From: Pseudomonas abieticivorans | GTDB taxonomy: Bacteria; Pseudomonadota; Gammaproteobacteria; Pseudomonadales; Pseudomonadaceae | DNA: 64,000 nt | Assembly: GCF_023509015.1 (NCBI RefSeq) | Contig: NZ_CP094975.1 | Coordinates: 937,501-1,001,500 of the forward strand | Direction of reading: 5' to 3' | Shown here: one piece after another, positions 54,486 through 63,274 of the stretch | How positions within the stretch are numbered: position 1 is the stretch's first letter | Layout: each line of letters opens with the position of its first letter | The notes under the pieces: model-generated | What the model was told of the DNA's origin: nothing | Databases searched by the model: none | The model's input: the letters and a program-made list of their open reading frames with translations, nothing else | Program-made: the position numbers and the translations under genes

Positions 54486-56562
54486 CTATTTGCCTTGCAC
54501 AACGCCTGCAGTGTTATCCAGCAGCGCCTTGGTAGCGGTCTGGATAAACGACTCCAACTTGCGCTTGAGGTCTGCCTCGTCCGGCTGGTCGGAGATAGGC
54601 TCGGCCTTGGGATCGGCGCCCAATTGGAAGCGGAACATGCGTGCCGGCATCTCCTTGGGTTCGACCAGGATGCGGTCACCGGTGATGATGGCCACGGTCT
54701 GCTCGTTGCCCGAAGGCTTGATCACGCCAAAGCCCTTGTCGCCTTCCGGCAGGTTCAGCAGGTCACGGCCCCAGCACTGGTTGCGCGTTTCACCGCCCAG
54801 GCGGCCCATGATGGTGGGCACGATGTCGATCTGGGTGCCCACGGTGTGGCTCACGTTGCCGAACTTCTCTTGCATGCCCGGGGCGATCAGCAGCAGCGGC
54901 ACGTTGAAGCGGCCAAGGTCCATCTCGGTGATCTGCTGGTCGTTGCCGAAGCCATGGTCACCCACCACGATGAACAGGGTGTTCTTGTAATAAGGCTCTT
55001 TCTTGGCCTTTTCGAAGAACTGGCCCAGCGCCCAGTCCGAGTAACGCATGGCGGTCAGGTGCTGGTTCAGCGAGCCTTTGTCGGTGACTTTGTCTACCGG
55101 CAGCGGATCCGGGATCGCGTACGGGGTGTGGTTGGACAGGGTTTGCAGCAGTGCGTAGAACGGCTTGCCGGTGGCGGCGCGCTTGGAAAGTTCCTGGGCA
55201 CCGCGGTCGAACATGTCCTGGTCGGAAACACCCCAGGTCGGGTCCGAGAACACGGGGTTGACGAAGTCGTTGCGGCCAATGAACGTGGTCATGCCCTGGT
55301 TGCTGAAGAAGCCAGACTGGTTGTCCCAGGCGAAATCGCCGTTATAGACATACACGTCGTCGTAGTTACGCGCGCTCAGCAACTCCGGCAGGCCCGACAG
55401 CTTGTGGGCACCTTCCGGGGTTTGCATCAGGTATTCGAACCCTGGCAGGTTGGGGAAGCAGCCCATGGTGGCGAACATGCCCTGGTGGGTGTGCGTGCCG
55501 TTGGAGAAGAAGCGGTCGAACAGCAGGCCCTCTTTGGACAGCTTGTCGAAGTACGGCGTGATATTGCCGGATGCACCCAAGGCGCCCACCGAGTGACCGG
55601 CGAAGCTTTCCATCAGGATCACTACCACGTTCTTGATCGGCAGGGTGTTTTCAGGCGGCGGCGTGAAGTCGCGGCGCACCGGGGCGATGTCGGCATCCAC
55701 CAGCTTGTCGTTGCTGGTCAGCAACATGTCGCGCACGGTTTGCTGGGCCTCGGCCACCGGCAGCGTCGACTTCCAGATATTGTCGCGTTCGTCGGACATG
55801 CGCGCCTTGGCCGCGGTAATCAGGCTGAGCATGCCGTTGAGGCCCAACTGGTTGGCGAAGTTGGAGTCGGTGGTGTAGGCATCACCCCAACGCAGCGGTG
55901 GGCCCTGGCGCAGAGTGCCACGCGCCGCCACTACGATGATCAGCGCGCCACAGCACCAGCACGCCAATGCGGGCGTACCACGGCGCCACGCCACGGACCG
56001 CGACACCGCCGCTGACATAGCGTGGGCGGGTCAGGCGGTCGATGCCCTTGAACACCAGGCTCAGCAGCCAGGTGCCAACGGCCCAGCCGATCAGGTAACG
56101 GGCCACCGGGTAGCCGTACCAAAGCATGCTCAGTACGGTTTTCGGGTCTTCCTTCACGTACTGGAACACCAGGCCGTTGAGGCGCTGGTGGAACTCGCGG
56201 TAAAAGTCCAGTTCCATGAAACCGAAGAACACGATCAGGCTGCTGGTCAGCGTCAACCAGAAGCGGAACAGGCCACGTGCGGCCATGGCCCGTGCACTGA
56301 GCAGCGCCAGTACCAGCGGGATCAGCACGTACACCACCAGGCGGATGTCGAAGCGCAAGCCGTTGCCGAACGCCTCGACGAAGGTCGAGGCCGGTGTATC
56401 GAGGATCATCTCGCGGTTGTAGATCAACAGTGCCAGGCGCAACAGGCTCAGCAGGACCATCATGGCCACGCCGCTGAGCAATATGTAGGCAAGGTGCGAT
56501 TTGACGGTCGGTTGCGGGCGCTGGGCGGCCCGCTCTTGACTCAAGGCGTCCGGAATAGCCAT
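54486..56562 (-). pseudogene. LTA-synthase-family phosphoglycerol transferase, frameshifted
   Basis: A ~690-residue membrane sulfatase-superfamily protein split by a +1 shift. The N-terminal part (from ATG 56562) has about five helices up to the YARIGVLVL stretch (residue about 204). The downstream part resumes as ALIIVVAARGTLRQGP in another frame and encodes the periplasmic sulfatase domain with VVVILMESF, FFSNGTHTHQG (likely Thr nucleophile) and VVGDHGFGND. One extra base near 55948-55952 (plus-strand GCGCCACAGC) explains it. Such proteins move phosphoglycerol onto glucans or envelope polymers. It is either truly broken or a sequencing error. Confidence 0.82.
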
Positions 56563-56742
56563 GTCTATAGAAGATCCATTGGATTCAGGTGGAATTGGAG
56601 TTGTGGTATTTCGAGGCGGCAAATGGTGCACCATTGCGCACGCGATGCACAGCCTTTGTGTCTGGCGCGGCAACAAGGCGGGGGATTGTCGAAGGTGCAT
56701 CGTGAAAATTTCGTAGCCTTGTCGGACAAATCGCCGCCTACC

Positions 56743-56768
56743 GTAGGAGCGGATTCATCCGCGAAAAA
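56743..56768 (+). repeat. Single REP element
   Basis: One copy of GTAGGAGCGGATTCATCCGCGAA lies between the LTA-synthase-like gene start and the PLDc_N gene. A second imperfect hairpin, AGGCGCC/GGCGCCT at 56830-56849, may end the PLDc_N transcript on the minus strand. Confidence 0.85.
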
Positions 56769-56899
56769 GCCATGCAATTAATAGCAGGCCGCCAGGCACA
56801 AGGCCTGCAGCTTGGGATAAGACAACACAAAGGCGCCCTCAGGCGCCTCTGCGTTGTAGTATCGAGTAACAAAAACCCGCGTAATCATTCACCTGCCGA

Positions 56900-57091
56900 C
56901 TACAGCCGTACATTGCCCCGCGGCCCGGCAATCGCCCAGATGATCAAGCCCAATACCGGCAGCAAGAGGATCAGCAACACCCACAGCACCTTCATCCCGA
57001 CCTCGGCGCCGCTCTTGACCACATTGATGATCGCCCAGATATCGAGCGCCAGGATAATCAGGCCAACCAGGCCATTGAAGGTAGAACCCAT
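56900..57091 (-). CDS. PLDc_N-domain small membrane protein
   Basis: A 63-residue inner-membrane protein with two helices (GLVGLIILALDIWAIINVV and MKVLWVLLILLLPVLGLIIWAIAGPR). The LLLPVLGLIIWAI-GPR pattern is the phospholipase D N-terminal (PLDc_N) domain, here without any PLD catalytic part. CAAGGAAT precedes ATG 57091. Function unknown; often stress related. Confidence 0.82.
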   Translation of the reverse strand: MGSTFNGLVGLIILALDIWAIINVVKSGAEVGMKVLWVLLILLLPVLGLIIWAIAGPRGNVRL

Positions 57092-57206
57092 GGAGACATT
57101 CCTTGAAGTGAGGGTACCTTCATTAGGATAGCCGGGGTTTGTGGGGGTTCCCTAGAAACCTGAAGCGAACGCCTTCGCAGCCGGCGCAAAAAAAGGCCTA
57201 GTAAGC

Positions 57207-57737
57207 TTAAACGTGAACCGCCACCTTCAACGCTTCCAACGAAGGTGCCGCGGCGATGTTCAGCTCGGCGCACAATTCCAGCACGCGCGGCAGGTCGTTG
57301 CCGAATACCAGTACGGCCTGCATTTCGTCATCCAGCAACTGGCTGAAGTTGACCAGCACGTAACCGCCATCTTCCTTGCTCATGCTGCCCAGTTGCACCT
57401 GGATGCGGTTGAGGGCGGTGAGCGGCTCGGTCTTGGCCAGTTGCTTGGGTTTGATGTTGAAGGTGACGGCAGGGCCGAAGGAGTCGGTGATCTGTTGCAG
57501 CAGGTCGGGGTAGGTGTCGGCCTGGAACAACACGGTTTCTGGCAGGCTGCCGACCACGACCCATTCGCCCAGGGGGATGGGGAAGGTGTCGTCGTAGTTG
57601 ATGTCCGGGTTGGCGGCCAGAAAGACGCCCGGGTCGGCGTAGGCTTGGGCCGCTTCGCCGGCGACGCGTTCGATTTCGTCCTGCGCCATGCAACCGGAGC
57701 TGATCTTGGTGATGAGTTCAATCAGTTGGGTTTTCAT
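57207..57737 (-). CDS. Hypothetical cytosolic protein
   Basis: A 176-residue acidic protein that I do not recognise with certainty. It begins MKTQLIELITKISSGCMAQ and contains GEWVVVGSLPETVLFQADTY and a C-terminal PSLEALKVAVHV. No signal peptide or membrane segment. ATG 57737 is preferred to a Met 12 codons upstream. It precedes no operon partner on its strand; the ankyrin gene lies 65 bp upstream. Confidence 0.7.
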   Translation of the reverse strand: MKTQLIELITKISSGCMAQDEIERVAGEAAQAYADPGVFLAANPDINYDDTFPIPLGEWVVVGSLPETVLFQADTYPDLLQQITDSFGPAVTFNIKPKQLAKTEPLTALNRIQVQLGSMSKEDGGYVLVNFSQLLDDEMQAVLVFGNDLPRVLELCAELNIAAAPSLEALKVAVHV

Positions 57738-57802
57738 GGCGCGGCACCTGTGGCAGAGCAAAAAAGGGCGCAAAGGATAGCCCTTATCGAGCCCCCTGGG
57801 TA

Positions 57803-58327
57803 TCAGCCCTGCAGTTTTTCCAGCTGCGCGGCGGTGTCTTGGGCGCCCATGGTCTTGGCGGCGGCCAGGGCGGTGGTGCCGTTGGCGTCCTGCGCCTGCG
57901 GGTCGGCACCTTGGCTGATCAGGTAATCGACGATGGCCGTGCGGTTGAACATCGCCGCCATCATCAATGCAGTACGCCCATCACCACCGGCACCTTCGAC
58001 GCTGGCGCCCTGCGCTACCAGCAACTGCACCATGGCCAGGTCGCCCTTGAAGGCGGCGCCTGCGATAGGGCTCTGGTTGTTGTCGTTGCGGATTTCCGGA
58101 TCGGCCTTGTGGGCCAACAACACGCTCACCGCCTCGTGGTGTCCGTGATAGGCGGCCAGCATCAGCAAGGTATCGCCCTTGTGGTTGCGCAGGTTCACCG
58201 GCAAGCCTTTTTCCAACAGACGGCCGAGCATCTGCGCATCGCCTTTGCGGGCCACGTCGAACACCTGTTCGGCGAATTCGGCGGCTTCTTCCTGGCTCAT
58301 TTGGCGAGCGGTTTGATCATCTGACAC
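57803..58327 (-). CDS. Ankyrin-repeat protein
   Basis: A 174-residue protein with about four ankyrin repeats (HKGDTLLMLAAYHGHHEAVSVLL, NQSPIAGAAFKGDLAMVQLLV, DGRTALMMAAMFNRTAIVDYLI, NGTTALAAAKTM). No clear signal peptide, so likely cytosolic. A GTG start at 58327 with AGGAGG 5 bases upstream defines the 5' end. Ankyrin proteins of this size in pseudomonads (AnkB) protect catalase KatB, but katB is not adjacent here. Confidence 0.8.
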   Translation of the reverse strand: MSDDQTARQMSQEEAAEFAEQVFDVARKGDAQMLGRLLEKGLPVNLRNHKGDTLLMLAAYHGHHEAVSVLLAHKADPEIRNDNNQSPIAGAAFKGDLAMVQLLVAQGASVEGAGGDGRTALMMAAMFNRTAIVDYLISQGADPQAQDANGTTALAAAKTMGAQDTAAQLEKLQG

Positions 58328-58607
58328 GGGAACCTCCTGGCTGGCTTGATAGGCGGCATTGTCCCGGCACCCCACGCCACTGGTCAACAGAGTGGGACTA
58401 TGGTGCCGAACGAGAGAACTAATTGCCTTTACGCTGTCATAGACAGTAGGGAATACGAAAAAATCTGTCCCTGCCTGTCTATTGCCCCCTCCCCGACCAA
58501 GCAAATTGCAGTGTGCCACCAGGCCTTTCATGCAAATTGCACGAAACAAAAAATCCTGTTAATTTTTAAGTGTCTGTTTTTAAAGGATTTTTTAATAAGT
58601 TCAAAAC
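58328..58607 (+). promoter_or_regulatory. Upstream region of DUF3509 gene with two TGCAAATTGCA palindromes
   Basis: Two copies of the palindrome-like 10-mer GCAAATTGCA (58501-58510 and 58532-58541) lie 31 bp apart, three helical turns, 67-107 bp upstream of a sigma-54-type promoter. Their spacing and position fit an enhancer-binding protein. Nothing else is visible in the 280 bp; the first part is the ankyrin gene leader. Confidence 0.5.
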
Positions 58608-58623
58608 TGGCACAGTCGCTGCA
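58608..58623 (+). promoter_or_regulatory. Sigma-54 (RpoN) type promoter, -24/-12
   Basis: TGGCAC-N5-CTGCA matches the -24/-12 consensus TGGCAC-N5-TTGCA with a single change. The GG and GC dinucleotides are separated by exactly 10 bp. It lies 44 bp before the ATG of the DUF3509 gene. Confidence 0.65.
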
Positions 58624-58666
58624 CTCCTTACTCACAGGTTTGCCAACCAAAGAGCCAGGAGCTGAC

Positions 58667-58945
58667 ATGAACTTCATTCAAGAAAAATTCGCTTCCGTAT
58701 TTGCCGGTTACGACGTCACTACCCAGCCACGTCCAGATGGCGCGGTACTGTTGACCCTGCGTGACAGCGAAGGGAAGCAGATCAGAAGGTCTATTTCGTA
58801 CGCTCAACTGCACACCGCCGAACAACTGACCTGGGTGATCAGCGCCATCCGCCGTGACCTGGCGGGCCAGGCGAGCGAATTGCCAGCAATCAACATGCTG
58901 CAAAGCCAGAACCGCTTTGCCCTGCCTACCTACCACTCGGCATGA
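58667..58945 (+). CDS. DUF3509 family protein
   Basis: A 92-residue cytosolic protein. The pattern YDVTTQPRPDGAVLLTLRDSEG followed by SYAQLHTAEQLTWVISAIRRDLA matches the Pseudomonas DUF3509 family. Function unknown; a group of paralogues per genome is common. CAGGAG precedes ATG 58667. Its own promoter is of the sigma-54 type. The gene ends before a REP pair. Confidence 0.8.
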   Translation: MNFIQEKFASVFAGYDVTTQPRPDGAVLLTLRDSEGKQIRRSISYAQLHTAEQLTWVISAIRRDLAGQASELPAINMLQSQNRFALPTYHSA

Positions 58946-58953
58946 GTCAGTGG

Positions 58954-58997
58954 TTCGCGGATTAAACCGCTCCTACAGGAGCGGATTGATCTGCGAA
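58954..58997. repeat. REP pair, terminator-like, between DUF3509 gene and mtnC
   Basis: An inverted REP (TTCGCGGATTAAACCGCTCC) and a direct half-copy (GGAGCGGATTGATCTGCGAA) are joined by TACA, giving a long near-perfect hairpin between convergent stops. Confidence 0.85.
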
Positions 58998-59011
58998 AGG
59001 TTCACTACCAT

Positions 59012-59686
59012 TCAAACGTCGATCAACGCAAAACTCGCCACACTCTCGTGGCCAGGCAACACCTCGCCATTGCGCACCAATCCCCGAGTTTGCATACCTG
59101 ACTGCCGTGCGGCATCCAACTCTTCGGCCACATCCGATAGAAACAACACCTCATCCGGCGCGATGCCTATCGCCTGGCTGATCGTGGCGTAAGACTGCGC
59201 CTCGCGCTTGCCCCCCGATGTCGTATCGAAATAACCGCTGAACAACGGCGTCAGGTCGCCCGCCTCCGAGCACCCGAAAATCAGCTTTTGCGCCTGAACC
59301 GAACCCGACGAGTACACGAATAGCTGATACCCCGCGGCGTGCCAGCGCTTGAGCGCTTGGACGGCGTCCGGGTACACGTGGCCTTTTAGCTGGCCTGCGT
59401 GATAACCCTGGGCCCACACCATCCCTTGCAGCGCTTTGAGCGGCGTGGCCTTGCGGTCTTCGGCCATCCAGCCCTGCAGGATCTCGATCACCCGCTGCAC
59501 ATCAGCGCCCGGCTCGCCCGCCTCGGCCCGCACGGCCGCCAACTGCTCGGCCACCGCAGGTTCGGCGGCATGCTCACGCACGTAGGCGGGTAGGTGCTTG
59601 GCGGCAAACGGGAACAGCACGTCAAACACAAAACTCACCGAGCTGGTGGTGCCTTCGATGTCCGTGAGGATGGCTTTGATGGCCAT
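59012..59686 (-). CDS. mtnC: Enolase-phosphatase MtnC (methionine salvage)
   Basis: A 224-residue HAD-family enzyme that enolises and dephosphorylates 2,3-diketo-5-methylthiopentyl-1-phosphate to acireductone. HAD motif I is DIEGTT (residues 9-14) with the family Glu, motif II is VYSSGS, and motif III/IV is [12 protein letters not shown]. The start is 3 bp after the mtnD stop. Last gene of the aroC-MFS-mtnBDC unit. Confidence 0.95.
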   Translation of the reverse strand: MAIKAILTDIEGTTSSVSFVFDVLFPFAAKHLPAYVREHAAEPAVAEQLAAVRAEAGEPGADVQRVIEILQGWMAEDRKATPLKALQGMVWAQGYHAGQLKGHVYPDAVQALKRWHAAGYQLFVYSSGSVQAQKLIFGCSEAGDLTPLFSGYFDTTSGGKREAQSYATISQAIGIAPDEVLFLSDVAEELDAARQSGMQTRGLVRNGEVLPGHESVASFALIDV

Positions 59687-59689
59687 GGC

Positions 59690-60235
59690 TCAGTCTTCCA
59701 GCCGAGGGAACAGGCTGGCGATTTGCTCACCGGTGAACGTGGCCACCCAGCCTTGCGGGTTGTTGAACAGGCGGATCGCCACGAAGTGTGGGTGCTCGCC
59801 CATGTCGAACCAGTGCGGCGTACCGGCCGGCACCGAGATCAGGTCGTTTTTCTCGCACAACACGGCGTACACGTACTCACCGATGTGCAGGCTGAACAGG
59901 CCGCGCCCGGCGACGAAAAAACGCACTTCGTCTTCGCCATGGCGGTGCTCATCGAGGAACTTGGCGCGCAGTTCGGCCTTTTGCGGATGGTCGCTGTCCA
60001 GGCTGATCACGTCGACGGTGAGGTAGCCACGCTCGGTCATCAAGCGGTCGATCTGCACCTGGTAGGCAGCGATCACCTCCTGCGGGCTGGCGCCGGGCTT
60101 GATGGGTGCAGACGCCTGCCAGCGCTCGAACTGCACGCCGTGCTCGGCCAGGGTGCTGGCGATGTCTTCAAGGTGGGTGAGTACCTTGTTGGGAAGGTCT
60201 GGGTGGGACTGGTGGTAGACGCTCAGGCTGCTCAT
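59690..60235 (-). CDS. mtnD: Acireductone dioxygenase MtnD
   Basis: A 181-residue cupin (ARD) that converts acireductone and O2 to the keto-acid precursor of methionine (Fe form) or off-pathway products with CO (Ni form). Metal ligands His97, His99, Glu103 (HRHGEDE) and His141 (TPHWFD) are visible. It lies between mtnB (19 bp) and mtnC (3 bp). Confidence 0.96.
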   Translation of the reverse strand: MSSLSVYHQSHPDLPNKVLTHLEDIASTLAEHGVQFERWQASAPIKPGASPQEVIAAYQVQIDRLMTERGYLTVDVISLDSDHPQKAELRAKFLDEHRHGEDEVRFFVAGRGLFSLHIGEYVYAVLCEKNDLISVPAGTPHWFDMGEHPHFVAIRLFNNPQGWVATFTGEQIASLFPRLED

Positions 60236-60254
60236 CAGGGGGCAACTCCTCTTA

Positions 60255-60875
60255 TTAGCGACCGGTGACGGCGCGCTCTTTCAATTCACATTCAAACAGA
60301 AATTCAAACGCCTCGATCTGCCGCAGCGCGTCGCTCATTTGCGTGCCCCAGGTGTACAGGCCGTGGCCACGGATCAGGTAGCCAACGCACTCGGGGTGCG
60401 CGTCCAGCCAGGGCTGCACCTTGCTCGCCAGGCGAGTGATGTCCTGGTCATTGTCGAAAATCGGTACGCATACCGTGGACTGGTGGGTGGTCACGCCGCT
60501 GAAGGCCTTCTGCAACTCGTAGTCTTCAAACACCAGGTGGCCAGCCGTGGTCAGGCGCGACAACACCGTGGCGTTCACCGAATGGGTGTGCAACACCGCG
60601 CCGATGCCCGCCTTCCACGTGTAGAGCTGGGTGTGCAGCAAGGTCTCGGCCGACGGCTTCTTGCCAGGCTCCAGGCTGTTGCCGGCAAGGTCGGTGGCCA
60701 GCACGTCATCCGGGCCCAACTCGCCCTTGTGCTTGCCCGACACCGTGAGCAAGGCCTGGCTGGCCGACAGGCGCACCGAGTAGTTGCTACTGGTGGCCGG
60801 CGACCAGCCACGGCCGTAGAGAAAGCGCCCGGCATCGATGATTTGCCGGGCCAGGTGTTCACGGTTAAGGCTCAT
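60255..60875 (-). CDS. mtnB: Methylthioribulose-1-phosphate dehydratase MtnB
   Basis: A 206-residue class-II aldolase-fold dehydratase that removes water from methylthioribulose-1-phosphate. HTHSVN (Zn ligands) and HPECVGYLIRGHGLYTWG (third His ligand) are conserved, as is NYSVRLSA near the N-terminus. The ATG at 60875 overlaps the stop of the MFS gene (ATGA), giving coupled translation. The open frame extends upstream only by overlap with the MFS gene. mtnA, mtnP and mtnK are not in the window. Confidence 0.95.
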   Translation of the reverse strand: MSLNREHLARQIIDAGRFLYGRGWSPATSSNYSVRLSASQALLTVSGKHKGELGPDDVLATDLAGNSLEPGKKPSAETLLHTQLYTWKAGIGAVLHTHSVNATVLSRLTTAGHLVFEDYELQKAFSGVTTHQSTVCVPIFDNDQDITRLASKVQPWLDAHPECVGYLIRGHGLYTWGTQMSDALRQIEAFEFLFECELKERAVTGR

Positions 60876-62050
60876 GCCTTGTCCTCTTTCAGGCGCGTGA
60901 CAATAATCATGGCAGCGGCCAGCGCAGCGATGCTGGCGATGGCGAACGTCCAGGTGGGGCCCAGAGTGTTCCAGCTGTAGCCTGAATACAAGGCGCCCAA
61001 CGCCCCGCCGACACCGGCCAGTGCAGCGTAAAGCGCTTGGCCCTGGCCTTGCTGGCGGGCACCAAAGGTGCGTTGCACGAAATGGATGGCGGCAGCGTGG
61101 AAACTGCCGAACGTGGCGGCATGCAGTACCTGCGCCACGATCAGCCACGGCAGGTACTCGGCGTAGCTGCCCAGCAACCACCAGCGCAGCGCGGCCAGCA
61201 GAAAGCTTGCGGCCAGCACCTGGCGCACGGAAAAGCGCGTCAGCAGGCGGCTCATGGCCATGAACATCAGCACTTCGGCCACCACGCCCACCGCCCAGAC
61301 CATGCCGATCAGGCCTCTGTCATACCCCAGGTGTTCCAGGTGCAGGGTCAAAAAGGTGTAGTACGGGCCGTGGCTGATCTGCATCAGCGCCACGCACGCA
61401 TAGAAAGCCAATACCCCGGGGCGGGTCAGTTGGTGCAGGAAGCCATCGCCCGCCAGGCGGTTGCCCTGCGCGGTGAACTGCGCGTTGGGCACCCAGAAGC
61501 TGCTGACGACGATACCGGCCATGATGGTCACCAGTGCATACGGATACACATCCAGGCTCCACCACTCATACAGCCGGCCCATCACCACCACCGTCAGGAT
61601 GAAACCGATGGAACCCCACAGGCGGATCTGGCTGTAGCGCGAGGCCTGCCCCTGCAGGTGCGCCAAGGTGATGGTTTCGAACTGCGGGAGCACCGCGTGC
61701 CAGAAGAACGCGTGCAAGGCCATCACCATCGCCAGCCAGGCGTAGGTCTTGCTCACGAAGATCAGTGAGAAACAGCCCAGGGTGCAGATTGCGCCGAAGC
61801 GCACGATGGCCAGCCGCCGGCCGGTATAGTCGCCCAGCCAGCCCCACAGGTTGGGGGCCACGCAGCGCATCAGCATGGGGATGGCCACCAGCTCGCCAAT
61901 ACGCGCGCTGGCAAAGCCCAGGTGGTCGAAGTACAGCGCCAGGAACGGCGCCGTGGCGCCCAGCAGGGCGAAATAAAACAGGTAGAACCCGGACAGGCGC
62001 CAGTACGGCACCGGCAGTGCGGCGCTTGGCGCGCCGCCAGCCACAGGCAC
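60872..62050 (-). CDS. MFS transporter (HcaT-like) between aroC and mtnB
   Basis: A 392-residue, 12-helix MFS protein of the HcaT/phenylpropionate-transporter-like group (YWRLSGFYLFYFALLGATAPFLALYFDHLG; RLWGSIGFI; FGSFHAAAIHFV). GTG start 62050 shares its first base with the aroC stop (TAGTG); the stop overlaps the mtnB start. The position inside the salvage operon hints at import or export of a methylthio compound or of an aromatic acid, but this is only inference. Confidence 0.85.
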   Translation of the reverse strand: MPVAGGAPSAALPVPYWRLSGFYLFYFALLGATAPFLALYFDHLGFASARIGELVAIPMLMRCVAPNLWGWLGDYTGRRLAIVRFGAICTLGCFSLIFVSKTYAWLAMVMALHAFFWHAVLPQFETITLAHLQGQASRYSQIRLWGSIGFILTVVVMGRLYEWWSLDVYPYALVTIMAGIVVSSFWVPNAQFTAQGNRLAGDGFLHQLTRPGVLAFYACVALMQISHGPYYTFLTLHLEHLGYDRGLIGMVWAVGVVAEVLMFMAMSRLLTRFSVRQVLAASFLLAALRWWLLGSYAEYLPWLIVAQVLHAATFGSFHAAAIHFVQRTFGARQQGQGQALYAALAGVGGALGALYSGYSWNTLGPTWTFAIASIAALAAAMIIVTRLKEDKA

Positions 62051-63141
62051 TACAGTTGGCCCAGCACCGGGGTGTTAACGCGCACATCGGCGTTTTGGCC
62101 GCGATGGCGCAGCAGGTGGTCCATCAGCACGATGGCCATCATCGCTTCGGCGATCGGTGTGGCGCGGATACCCACGCACGGGTCATGGCGGCCCTTGGTG
62201 ATCACGTCCACCGGGTTGCCATCCACGTCGATCGAACGGCCTGGGGTGGTGATGCTGGAGGTCGGCTTGAGCGCCAGGTGCGCGACGATTGGCTGGCCGG
62301 ACGAGATGCCGCCCAGGATGCCGCCCGCGTTGTTGCTCAGAAAGCCCTGCGGGGTCATCTCGTCACGGTGCTCGGTGCCACGCTGGGCGACACAGGCGAA
62401 ACCTGCGCCGATCTCAACGCCCTTCACCGCGTTGATGCTCATCAACGCGTGGGCAAGCTCGGCGTCCAGGCGGTCGAAGATCGGCTCGCCCAGGCCCGGC
62501 ATCACGCCCTCGGCGACCACGGTGATCTTGGCGCCAACCGAATCCTGATCACGGCGCAATTGGTCCATGTAGGCTTCAAGTTCCGGCACTTTGGCAGGGT
62601 CAGGGCAGAAAAAAGCGTTGTCTTCCACCGAATCCCAGGTCTTGAACGGAATTTCGATGGGGCCCAGTTGGCTCATGTAGCCACGGATGACGATGCCCTG
62701 CTTGGCCAGGAACTTCTTGGCGATGGCACCGGCGGCCACGCGCATGGCGGTTTCGCGCGCGGAGCTGCGGCCACCACCGCGGTAATCACGCTCACCGTAC
62801 TTGTGGTGGTAGGTGTAGTCGGCGTGGGCCGGCCGGAACAGGTCCTTGATGGCCGAGTAGTCCTTGGACTTCTGGTCGGTGTTGCGGATCAGCAGGCCGA
62901 TGGAGCACCCGGTGGTGCGGCCTTCAAATACGCCGCTGAGGATTTCCACCTCGTCTGCTTCCTGGCGCTGGGTAGTGTGCCGGCTGGTGCCGGGCTTGCG
63001 CCGGTCCAGGTCGCGCTGCAGGTCTTGCACAGACAGCTCGATGCCGGGCGGGCAGCCGTCGACAATGGCGACCAACGCCGGACCATGGCTCTCGCCAGCG
63101 GTGGTGACAGTGAACAGCTTGCCGTAGGTATTGCCGGACAT
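62050..63141 (-). CDS. aroC: Chorismate synthase AroC
   Basis: A 363-residue FMN-dependent enzyme that makes chorismate from EPSP, the last common step to aromatic amino acids. The motifs [47 protein letters not shown] and [18 protein letters not shown] are intact. Length matches the family. It leads the unit with MFS, mtnB, mtnD and mtnC, and is divergent from the hydrolase gene across 133 bp. Confidence 0.97.
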   Translation of the reverse strand: MSGNTYGKLFTVTTAGESHGPALVAIVDGCPPGIELSVQDLQRDLDRRKPGTSRHTTQRQEADEVEILSGVFEGRTTGCSIGLLIRNTDQKSKDYSAIKDLFRPAHADYTYHHKYGERDYRGGGRSSARETAMRVAAGAIAKKFLAKQGIVIRGYMSQLGPIEIPFKTWDSVEDNAFFCPDPAKVPELEAYMDQLRRDQDSVGAKITVVAEGVMPGLGEPIFDRLDAELAHALMSINAVKGVEIGAGFACVAQRGTEHRDEMTPQGFLSNNAGGILGGISSGQPIVAHLALKPTSSITTPGRSIDVDGNPVDVITKGRHDPCVGIRATPIAEAMMAIVLMDHLLRHRGQNADVRVNTPVLGQL

Positions 63142-63274
63142 GCAGGACGCTCCGCGAATTCAGCCAAATCAAATCAGGCCGCCAGTATACTCAGGCCGGG
63201 CGCGCTATTCATCCCTGGGGCGAACCTAATGCGCCTGCTTTAGTCCAATCGACACCTTACCCACTAGTGGCCTG

